This document shows, piece by piece, positions 1 to 10,400 of a stretch of 64,000 nucleotides of DNA. The stretch comes from Leptoclinus maculatus (taxonomy: Eukaryota > Chordata > Actinopteri > Perciformes > Stichaeidae). Below the pieces are notes generated by a model, which had not been told where the DNA came from, ran no database searches, and worked only from the letters and a program-made list of their open reading frames with translations. The stretch spans positions 5,941,979-6,005,978 of the forward strand of contig JAVDOI010000005.1 of assembly GCA_032191485.1 (NCBI GenBank), read 5' to 3'. Each line of letters opens with the position of its first letter. Within the stretch, counting starts at the first letter, position 1. The position numbers and the translations under genes were made by a program.

Positions 1-3000
1 GCAGTTGTTGATGTCAGGACAGTAGTTGTTGGGACGACAGTTGTTGTTTGTGCGGCAGTTGTTGGGGCGGGAGTTGTTGATGTCAGGACAGCAGTTGTCG
101 TTGGGACGACAGTTGTTTGGGCGGCAGTTGTTGGGGCTGCAGTTGTCGTTGGGGCTGCAGTTGTTGATGTCAAGACAGCAGTTGTCGTTGGGACGACAGT
201 TGTTGTTTGGGGGGCAGTTGTTGTTGGGGTGGCAGTTGTTGATGTCAGGACAGTAGTTGTTGGGACGACAGTTGTTGTTTGGGCGGCAGTTGTTGCGGCG
301 GCAGTTGTTGATGTCAGGACAGTAGTTGTTGGGACGACAGTTGATGTTTGGGCTGCAGTTGTTGATGTCAGGACAGCAGTTGTCGTTGGGATGACAGTTG
401 TTTGGGCGGCAGTTGTCGTTGGGGCTGCAGTTGTTGATGTCAAGACAGCAGTTGTTGTTGGGGCGACAATTGTTGTTTGGGCGGCAGTTGTTGATGTCAG
501 GACAGCAGTTGTCGTTGGGACGACAGTTGTTTGGGGGGCAGTTGTTGTTGGGGCGGCAGTTGTTGATGTCAGGACAGTAGTTGTTGGGACGACAGTTGTT
601 TGGACGGCAGTTGTTGTTGGGGCGGCAGTTGTTGATGTCAGGACAGCAGTTGTCGTTGGGACGACAGTTGTTGTTTGGGGGGCAGTTGTTGTTGGGGTGG
701 CAGTTGTTGATGTCAGGACAGTAGTTGTTGGGACGAAAGTTGTTGTTTGGGCGGCAGTTGTTGGGGCGGCAGTTGTTGATGTCAGGACAGTAGTTGTTGG
801 GACGACAGTTGATGTTTGGGCTGCAGTTGTTGATTTTAGGACAGCAGTTGTTGTTGGGATGACAGTTGTTTGGGCGGCAGTTGTCGTTGGGGCTGCAGTT
901 GTTGATGTCAAGACAGCAGTTGTTGTTGGGGCGACAATTGTTGTTTGGGCGGCAGTTGTTGATGTCAGGACAGCAGTTGTTGGGACGACAGTTGTTGTTT
1001 TGGCGGCAGTTGTTTCGGCGGCAGTTGTTGATGTCAGGACAGTAGTTGTTGGGACGACAGTTGATGTTTGGGCTGCAGTTGTTGATTTCAGGACAGCAGT
1101 TGTCGTTGGGATGACAGTTGTTTGGGCGGCAGTTGTCGTTGGGGCTGCAGTTGTTGATGTCAAGACAGCAGTTGTTGTTGGGGCGACAATTGTTGTTTGG
1201 GCGGCAGTTGTTGATGTCAGGACAGCAGTTGTCGTTGGGACGACAGTTGTTTGGGGGGCAGTTGTTGTTGGGGCGGCAGTTGTTGATGTCAGGACAGTAG
1301 TTGTTGGGACGACAGTTGTTTGGACGGCAGTTGTTGTTGGGGCGGCAGTTGTTGATGTCAGGACAGCAGTTGTCGTTGGGACGACAGTTGTTGTTTGGGG
1401 GGCAGTTGTTGTTGGGGTGGCAGTTGTTGATGTCAGGACAGTAGTTGTTGGGACGACAGTTGTTGTTTGGGCGGCAGTTGTTGGGGCGGCAGTTGTTGAT
1501 GTCAGGACAGTAGTTGTTGGGACGACAGTTGATGTTTGGGCTGCAGTTGTTGATTTTAGGACAGCAGTTGTTGTTGGGATGACAGTTGTTTGGGCGGCAG
1601 TTGTCGTTGGGGCTGCAGTTGTTGATGTCAAGACAGCAGTTGTTGTTGGGACGACAATTGTTGTTTGGGCGGCAGTTGTTGATGTCAGGACAGCAGTTGT
1701 TGGGACGACAGTTGTTGTTTTGGCGGCAGTTGTTGTTGGGTCTGCAGTTGTTGATGTTTGGGCAGAAGTTGTTGATGTTTGGGCTGCAGTTGTTGATTTC
1801 AGGACAGCAGTTGTCGTTGGGATGACAGTTGTTTGGGCGGCAGTTGTCGTTGGGGCTGCAGTTGTTGATGTCAGGACAGTAGTTGTTGGGACGACAGTTG
1901 TTGTTTGGGCGGCAGTTGTTGTTGGGTCTGCAGTTGTCGTTGGGGCTTCAGTTGTCATTTCGCCAGCAGTTGTAGTTTGGGGGGCAGTTGTTGATGTTTG
2001 GGAGGCAGTAGTTGTTGATGTTTGGGCGGCTGTTGTTGTTGGGGCGGCAGTTGTTGATGTCAGGACAGCAGTTGTTGTTGGGACGACAGTTGTGGGGGTG
2101 ACAGTTGTTGATGGGGCGACAGTTGTTGTTTGGGTGGCAGTTGTTGGGGCTGCAGTTGTTGATGTTTGGGCTGCAGTTGTTGATGTAAGGACAGCAGTTG
2201 TCGTTGGGACGACAGTTGTTTGGGCGGCAGTCTTTGGGGCTGCAGTTGATGTCAAGACAGCAGTTGTCGTTGGGACGACAGTTGTTGTTTGGGGGGCAGT
2301 TGTTGTTTGGGCGGCAGTTGTTGATGTCAGGACAGTAGTTGTTGGGACGACAGTTGTTGTTTGGGCGGCAGTTGTTTGGGCGGGAGTTGTTGATGTCAGG
2401 ACAGCAGTTGTCGTTGGGGCGACAGTTGTTTGGGCGGCAGTTGTTGGGGCTGCAGTTGTCGTTGGGGCTTCAGTTGTTGATGTCAAGACAGCAGTTGTCG
2501 TTGGGACAACAGTTGTTGCTTGGGGGGCAGTTGTTGTTGGGGTGGCAGTTGTTGATGTCAGGACAGTAGTTGTTGGGACGACAGTTGATGTTTGGGCTGC
2601 AGTTGTTGATTTCAGGACAGCAGTTGTCGTTGGGATGACAGTTGTTTGGGCGGCAGTTGTCGTTGGGGCTGCAGTTGTTGATGTCAAGACAGCAGTTGTT
2701 GTTGGGGCGACAATTGTTGTTTGGGCGGTAGTTGTTGATGTCAGGACAGCAGTTGTCGTTGGGACGACAGTTGTTGTTGGGGGGGCAGTTGTTGGGGTGG
2801 CAGTTGTTGATGTCAAGACAGCAGTTGTTGTTGGGGCGACAATTGTTGTTTGGGCGGCAGTTGTTGATGTCAGGACAGCAGTTGTCGTTGGGACGAAGGT
2901 TGTTTTTTGGGCGGCAGTTGTCGTTGGGGCTGCAGTTGTTGATGTTTGGGCAGCAGTTGTTGATGTTTGGGCTGCAGTTGTTGATTTCAGGACAGCAGTT

Positions 3001-6000
3001 GTCGTTGGGATGACAGTTGTTTGGGCGGCAGTTGTCGTTGGGGCTGCAGTTGTTGATGTCAGGACAGTAGTTGTTGGGACGATAGTTGATGTTTGTGCAG
3101 CAGTTGTTGTTGCGTCTGCAGTTGTCGTTGGGGCTTCAGTTGTCATTTCGGCAGCAGTTGTAGTTTGGGGGGCAGTTGTTGATGTTTGGGAGGCAGTAGT
3201 TGTTTGGGCGACAGTTGTTGATGTTTGGGCGGCAGTTTTTGATGTCAGGACAGCAGTTGTTGTTGGGACGACAGTTGTTGGGGTGACAGTTGTTGGGGCT
3301 GCAGTTGATGTCAAGACAGCAGTTGTCGTTGGGACGACAGTTGTTGTTTGGGGGGCAGTTGTTGTTTGGGCGGCAGTTGTTAATGTCAGGACAGTAGTTG
3401 TTGGGACGACAGTTGTTGTTTGGGCGGCAGTTGTTGGGGCGGGAGTTGTTGATGTCAAGACAGCAGTTGTCGTTGGGACGACAGTTGTTGTTTGGGGGGC
3501 AGTTGTTGTTGGGGTGGCAGTTGTTGATGTCAGGACAGTAGTTGTTGGGACGACAGTTGTTGTTTGGGCGGCAGTTGTTGGGGCGGGAGTTGTTGATGTC
3601 AGGACAGCAGTTGTCGTTGGGACGACAGTTGTTTGGGCGGCAGTTGTTGGGGCTGCAATTGTCGTTGGGGCTGCAGTTGTTGATGTCAAGACAGCAGTTG
3701 TCGTTGGGACGACAGTTGTTGTTTGGGGGGCAGTTGTTGGGGTGGCAGTTGTTGAGGTCAGGACAGTAGTTGTTGGGACGACAGTTGTTGTTTGGGCGGC
3801 AGTTGTTGGGGCGGCAGTTGTTGATGTCAGGACAGTAGTTGTTGGGACGACAGTTGTTTGGGCGGCAGTTGTTGGGGCTGCAGTTGTCGTTGGGGCTGCA
3901 GTTGTTGATGTCAAGACAGCAGTTGTCGTTGGGACGACAGTTGTTGTTTGGGGGGCAGTTGTTGTTGGGGTGGCAGTTGTTGATGTCAGGACAGTAGTTG
4001 TTGGGACGACAGTTGTTGTTTGGGCGGCAGTTGTCGTTGGGGCTGCAGTTGTTGATGTCAGGACAGTAGTTGTTGGGACGACAGTTGTTGTTTGGGCGGC
4101 AGTTGTTGTTGCGTCTGCAGTTGTCGTTGGGGCTTCAGTTGTCATTTCGGCAGCAGTTGTAGTTTGGGGGGCAGTTGTTGATGTTTGGGAGGCAGTAGTT
4201 GTTGGGGCGACAGTTGTTGATGTTTGGGCTGCAGTTGTTGATGTTTGGGCGACAGTTGTTGATGTTTGGGCGGCAGTTTTTGATGTCAGGACAGCAGTTG
4301 TTGTTGGGACGACAGTTGTTGGGGTGACAGTTGTTGATGGGGCGACAGTTGTTGTTTGGGTGTCAGTTGTTGGGGCTGCAGTTGTTGATGTTTGGGCTGC
4401 AGTTGTTGATGTAAGGACAGCAGTTGTCGTTGGGGCGACAGTTGTTTGGGCGGCAGTTGTTGGGGCTGCAGTTGATGTCAAGACAGCAGTTGTCGTTGGG
4501 ACGACAGTTGTTGTTTGGGGGGCAGTTGTTGTTTGGGCGGCAGTTGTTAATGTCAGGACAGTAGTTGTTGGGACGACAGTTGTTGTTTGGGCGGCAGTTG
4601 TTGGGGCGGGAGTTGTTGATGTCAAGACAGCAGTTGTCGTTGGGACGACAGTTGTTGTTTGGGGGGCAGTTGTTGGGGTGGCAGTTGTTGATGTCAGGAC
4701 AGTAGTTGTTGGGACGACAGTTGTTGTTTGGGCGGCAGTTGTTGGGGCGGGAGTTGTTGATGTCAGGACAGCAGTTGTCGTTGGGACGACAGTTGTTTGG
4801 GCGGCAGTTGTTGGGGCTGCAATTGTCGTTGGGGCTGCAGTTGTTGATGTCAAGACAGCAGTTGTCGTTGGGACGACAGTTGTTGTTTGGGGGGCAGTTG
4901 TTGGGGTGGCAGTTGTTGAGGTCAGGACAGTAGTTGTTGGGACGACAGTTGTTGTTTGGGCGGCAGTTGTTGTTGCGTCTGCAGTTGTCGTTGGGGCTTC
5001 AGTTGTCATTTCGGCAGCAGTTGTAGTTTGGGCGGCAGTTTTTGATGTCAGGACAGCAGTTGTTGGGACGACAGTTGTTGGGGTGACAGTTGTTGATGGG
5101 GCGACAGTTGTTGTTTGGGTGGCAGTTGTTGGGGCTGCAGTTGTTGATGTTTGGGCTGCAGTTGTTGATGTAAGGACAGCAGTTGTCGTTTGGGCGACAG
5201 TTGTTTGGGCGGCAGTTGTTGGGGCTGCAGTTGATGTCAAGACAGCAGTTGTCGTTGGGACGACAGTTGTTGTTTGGGGGGCAGTTGTTGTTTGGGCGGC
5301 AGTTGTTGATGTCAGGACAGTAGTTGTTGGGACGACAGTTGTTGTTTGGGCGGCAGTTGTTGGGGCGGGAGTTGTTGATGTCAGGACAGCAGTTGTCGTT
5401 GGGACGACAGTTGTTTGGGCGGCAGTTGTTGTTGGGGTGGCAGTTGTTGAGGTCAGGACAGTAGTTGTTGGGACGACAGTTGTTGTTTGGGCGGCAGTTG
5501 TTGGGGCGGCAGTTGTTGATGTCAGGACAGTAGTTGTTGGGACGACAGTTGATGTTTGGGCTGCAGTTGTTGATTTCAGGACAGCAGTTGTCGTTGGGAT
5601 GACAGTTGTTTGGACAGCAGTTGTCGTTGGGACGACAGTTGTTGTTTGGGGGGCAGTTGTCGTTGGGGCTGCAGTTGTTGATGTCAAGACAGCAGTTGTC
5701 GTTGGGACGACAGTTGTTGTTTGGGCGGCAGTTGTTGGGGCTGCAGTTGTCGTTGGGGCTGCAGTTGTTGATGTCAAGACAGCAGTTGTCGTTGGGACGA
5801 CAGTTGTTGTTTGGGGGGCAGTTGTCGTTGGGGCTGCAGTTGTTGATGTTTGGGCAGCAGTTGTTGATGTCAGGACAGCAGTTGTCGTTGGGACGACAGT
5901 TGTTGTTTGGGGGGCAGTTGTTGGGGTGGCAGTTGTTGATGTTAGGACAGCAGTTGTTGTTGGGGCGACAGTTGTTGTTTGGGCGGCAGTTGTTGTTTGG

Positions 6001-7444
6001 GGGGCAGTTGTTGATGTTTTGGCACCAGTTGTTGTTGGGGCACCAGTTGTTGATGCTTGGGTAGCAGTTGTTGGGAATGCAGTTGTCATTTGTGGTACTG
6101 TTGTTGTTTGGGCGGCAGTTGATGATGTCAGGACAGCAGTTGTCGTTGGGACGAAGGTTGTTGTTTGGGCGGCAGTTGTCGTTGGGGCTGCAGTTGTTGA
6201 TGTTTGGGCAGCAGTTGTTGATGTTTGGGCTGCAGTTGTTGATTTCAGGACAGCAGTTGTCGTTGGGATGACAGTTGTTTGGGCGGCAGTTGCCGTTGGG
6301 GCTGCAGTTGTTGATGTCAGGACAGTAGTTGTTGGGACGACAGTTGTTGTTTGGGCGGCAGTTGTTGGGGCTGCAGTTGTTGATGTTTGGGCTGCAGTTG
6401 TTGATGTAAGGACAGCAGTTGTCGTTGGGACGACAGTTGTTTGGGCGGCAGTTGTTGGGGCTGCAGTTGATGTCAAGACAGCAGTTGTCGTTGGGACGAC
6501 AGTTGTTGTTTGGGGGGCAGTTGTTGTTTGGGCGGCAGTTGTTGATGTCAGGACAGCAGTTGTCGTTGGGACGACAGTTGTTTGGGCGGCAGTTGTTGGG
6601 GCTGCAGTTGTCGTTGGGGCTGCAGTTGTTGATGTCAAGACGGCAGTTGTCGTTGGGACGACAGTTGTTGTTTGGGAGGCAGTTGTTGTTGGGGTGGCAG
6701 TTGTTGAGGTCAGGACAGTAGTTGTTGGGACGACAGTTGTTGTTTGGGCGGCAGTTGTTGGGGCTGCAGTTGTTGATTTCAGGACAGCAGTTGTCGTTGG
6801 GATGACAGTTGTTTGGGCGGCAGTTGTCGTTGGGGCTGCAGTTGTTGATGTCAAGACAGCAGTTGTTGTTGGGGCGACAATTGTTGTTTGGGTGGCAGTT
6901 GTTGATGTCAGGACAGCAGTTGTCGTTGGGACGACACTTGTTGTGGTGACAGTTGTTGATGGGGCGACAGTTGTTGTTTGGGTGGCAGTTGTTGGGGCTG
7001 CAGTTGTTGATGTTTGGGCTGCAGTTGTTGATGTCAAGACAGCAGTTGTCGTTGGGACGACAGTTGTTGTTTGGGCTGTTGTAGATGCGGCTGTTGTAGG
7101 TGCAGCTGTTGTCGGTGCTTCAGTTGTAGCTTCGGCTGTTGTAGTTGCTGCAGTCGTAGGTGCCGCTGTTGTTGGTACGGCTGTTGTAGGTGCTACAGTC
7201 ATACCTGCAGCTGTTGTCGGCGGTGCAGTTGTTGGTTCTGCAGTCCTAAGTGCAGCTGTTGTAGGTGCTGCTGTTGTAGGTACAGCTGTTGTAGGTGCTG
7301 TTGTAGGTGCTGTTGTTGTAGGTGCAGCTTTTGTAGGTGCAGCAGTTGTATGTGCAACTGTCGTAGCTGCATTCGTAGGTATTGCTGTTGTAGGTGCAGC
7401 TGTTGTAGTTGCTGCTGTTTTAGGTGCTGCAGTCATAGGTGCTG
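1..7444 (-). CDS. Mega-exon C: PTS mucin array, 3' end outside window
   Basis: The exon opens at acceptor CAG|CAG (7444, or 7441 if the second AG is used) with SAPMTAAPKTAATTTAAPTT and stays open on the minus strand to position 1. The first ~370 bp (7444 to about 7075) are degenerate TTAAP/TTAIP hexapeptide-like words with rare His, Arg, Glu, Asn. The main VVPTTTAVLTS array with acidic islands (EMTTEAP type) follows. A 780-bp segment (241-1020) recurs 720 bp further right (961-1740) with about six differences. The in-frame stop upstream of the acceptor (TGA in the 95-bp intron) confirms that this block is entered by splicing. The downstream SEA domain, if the module pattern holds, lies left of the window. 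Confidence 0.87.
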
Positions 7445-10400
7445 CTGTTGTAGGTGCGGCAGTGAAACAAATCATTAGTTTGACAAACATTTGTGCAACT
7501 TTTGACATATTTGATCAAGTAGCACTCATTATTGCTTACATGAGACATTCACAGTGATTGAGCTGGTTTCAATGTCAAAGTCGGTGATGTTTGGAGCTGC
7601 TTCGATCAATACTTCTCTAATCTCAGTTTTATTAGGAGTATATGTCATGTTAAAGGTAACCTCCAACTCGTTGATGACTGATCCCGGTCTGCAGAAGGAG
7701 AAACAAAAGATTTAGTTTGATGTGTTGGATTTAAGCCACTTACCCTGAATTGTAACAATTGTAAAACTGTATCTCTCAACATAATACCTGAATCGCATCA
7801 CTTTCATGGAGCGATAGGAGGAACGGAATCTGTTTTTGAACACAGGATCAAGCTGCAGAAACAGAAATAAAGTTGTATTTAAACGAGTAGTGTGTAGGTT
7901 TGCGGGGGATCTATTAGTAGAAATTAAGTAAAATGTAATGAGTTTCGTCGAAAATCAGCTGTCACAAAGAATCTAACTAAGAATTTGTTTTTGTTGGCTT
8001 AGAATGAGCCCTTCATGCCTATATAGGGAATGGATCCTCCCCACGGAGTTTGTCCTGTTACAACACAGTGTTGTACGGTAGCCCAGAAAGGACTGGCTTT
8101 CTGGCTTTACAGAGAGCGCTTTTATGTTTGGTTGAGGTCATATAGTTTTCCGACACGCTAGTGAGTCTGTAGTAATGTGAGGCACGGTTTTGCAATCGCC
8201 GGCTCATGCTTTCCGGGAGGAGTGAGCAAAGGGCCATTCAGTTTGTTGTTCCCCTTAATGTCTCCTTCATTAATTCCTTCTGGAAATTTGAATATGTGAT
8301 TTAATAATATCAAGTATGTATACTCTCCAGTAAGTTTTCAGTCGTTTGATTGTGTTCTTAAATTCTGTGATTAAATATTTCAGTAGTTGAACCAGCAGGT
8401 TTTATTCGAAGTGTGAGACTTACCTGTTTCGTTATCATTGTAGCTCGGTTTTTGAAAGCTTGAGATGATTTATTCTTCAGATCAGGTGTAAATGTGGAAT
8501 GCATAGATCTGAAGATCACGTCAGTTAATGTTAATGCTACAGTCGTAACTGCGGCTGTTGTCGGTGCTGCAGGCGTAGCCGCGGCTGTTGTAGTTGCTGC
8601 AGTCGTAGGTGCGGCTGTTGTAGTTGCTGTAGTCGTAGGTGCAGCTGTTGTAGTTGATGCTGTTGTCGTAGGTGTGGCTGTTATAGGTGCGGCTGTTGTC
8701 GGTGCTGCAGTCGTAGCTGTGGCTTTTGACGGTGCTGCAGTCGAAGCTGCGGCTGTTGTAGTTGCTGCAGTCGTAGGTATTGCTGTTGTAGGTGCAGCTG
8801 TTGTCGGTGCTTCAGTTGTAGCTGCGGCTGTTGTAGTTGCTGCAGTCGTAGGTGCAGCTGTTGTAGGTGCAACTGTTGTTGGAGGTGCAGCTGTTGTAGC
8901 TGCAGCTGTTGTCGGTGCTGCAGTTGTAGCTATGGCTGTTGTAGGTGAGGCATTCGTAGATGCCGCTGTTGTTGGTATGTCTGTTGTAGGCGCAGCTGTT
9001 GTTGGTGTTGCAGTTGTTGGGGCGGCAGTTGTTGATCTCAGGACAGCAGTTGTCGTTGGGACAACAGTTGTTTGGGCGGCAGTTGTCATTGGGGCTGCAG
9101 TTGTTGATGTTTGGGCAGCAGTTGTTGATGTTTGGGCTGCAGTTGTTGATTTCAGGACAGCAGTTGTCGTTGGGACGACAGTTGTTTGGGCGGCAGTTGT
9201 TGGGGCTGCAGTTGTCGTTGGGGCTGCAGTTGTTGATGTCAAGACAGCAGTTGTTGTTGGGGCGACAGTTATTGTTTGGGGGGCAGTTGTTGGGGTGGCA
9301 GTTGTTGATGTTAGGACAGCAGTTGTTGATGTTTGGGCTGCAGTTGTTGATTTCAGGACAGCAGTTGTCATTGGGACGACAGTTGTTTGGGCGGCAGTTG
9401 TTGTAACTGCAGTTGTCGTTGGGGTTGCAGTTGTTGATTTTTGGGTGGCAGTTGTTGTTGGGGCGGCAGTTGTTGATGTCAGGACAGCAGTTGTTGGAAC
9501 GAGAGTTGTTGTTTGGGCGGTAGTTGTTGTTGGGTCTGCAGTTGTCGTTGGGGCTTTAGTTGTTGTCATTTCGGCAGCAGTTGTAGTTTGGGGTGCAGTT
9601 GTTGATGTTTGGGAGGCAGTAGTTGTTGGGGCGACAGTTGTTGATGTGGTGACAGTTGTTGTTGGAGTGGCAGTTGTTGATGTCAGGACAGCAGTTGTCG
9701 TTGGGATGACAGTTGTTGTCATTTGGGCGGCAGTTGTTGTTGGGGCTACAGTTGTTGATGTTTGGGTTGCAGTTGTTGATGTTTGGGCAGCAGTTGTTGT
9801 TGGGGCGGCAGTTGTTGATGTCAGGACAGCAGTTGTTGTTGGGACGACAGTTGTTGATGTTATTACAGCAGTTGTTGGGGTGACAGTTGTCATTTGGGGG
9901 TTAGTTGTTGATGACAGGACAGCAGTTGTTGTTGGAGCGGCAGTTGTTGTCATTTTGGCGGCTGTTGTTGTTGGGGCAACAGTTGTTGCAGTTGTTGTAA
10001 TGTGAGCCCCAGTTGTCGTTGTGGTTGCGGTTGTTGTCATGTGGGTCGCAGTTGTTGATGTTTGGGCTGCAGTTGTTGATGTTTGGGCCGCAGTTGTTGT
10101 TTGGGCGGCAGTTGTTGATGTCAGGACAGCAGTTGTCGTTGGGACGACAGTTGTTGGGGCGACAGTTGTTGATGGGGCGACAGTTGTTGTTTGGCTGGCA
10201 GTTGTTCTTGGGCCTGCAGTTGTTGATGTTTGGGCTGCAGTTGTTGATGTCAGGACAGCAGTTGTTGTTGGGACGACAGTTGTTTGGGCGGCAGTTGTTG
10301 GGGCTGCAGTTGTCGGGGCTGCAGTTGTTGATGTCAAGACAGCAGTTGTCGTTGGGACGACAGTTGTTGTTTGAGGGGCAGTTGTTGTTGGGGCGGCAGT

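Noticed and set aside
7071..7478. Plus-strand 135-residue Cys-rich frame resembling a keratin-associated or metallothionein-like protein
   Set aside because: The Cys codons (tgt/tgc) are a third-frame reading of the TTAAP-coding short-word region at the 5' edge of mega-exon C.
229..7557. Long plus-strand open frames (229-7557, 10768-15378, 17215-21285, 21448-23901, 24064-44772, 49789-59691) read as Val/Ala/Gly-rich proteins
   Set aside because: They are antisense to the mucin frame, end at ordinary stops within the arrays, have no splice link to globular domains, and are explained by codon composition. Only the minus frame is open through all three mega-exons.
8018..8027. CCTATATAGG as a functional promoter TATA or SRF site for a new transcript
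   Set aside because: It lies within the interspersed-repeat remnant in an intron. A perfect CArG consensus alone is not evidence of a promoter.
8358..8423. C-terminal tail VSLTLRIKPAGSTTEIFNHRI and stop at 8358 as the true protein end
   Set aside because: This is read-through of the gtaagt donor. The next exons restore a complete SEA domain in phase.
8681..8872. Minus-strand Gln/Leu-rich frame (also 45896-46087)
   Set aside because: It is an alternate-frame reading of the TTAAP short-word region, overlapping the SEA-linked mucin frame.
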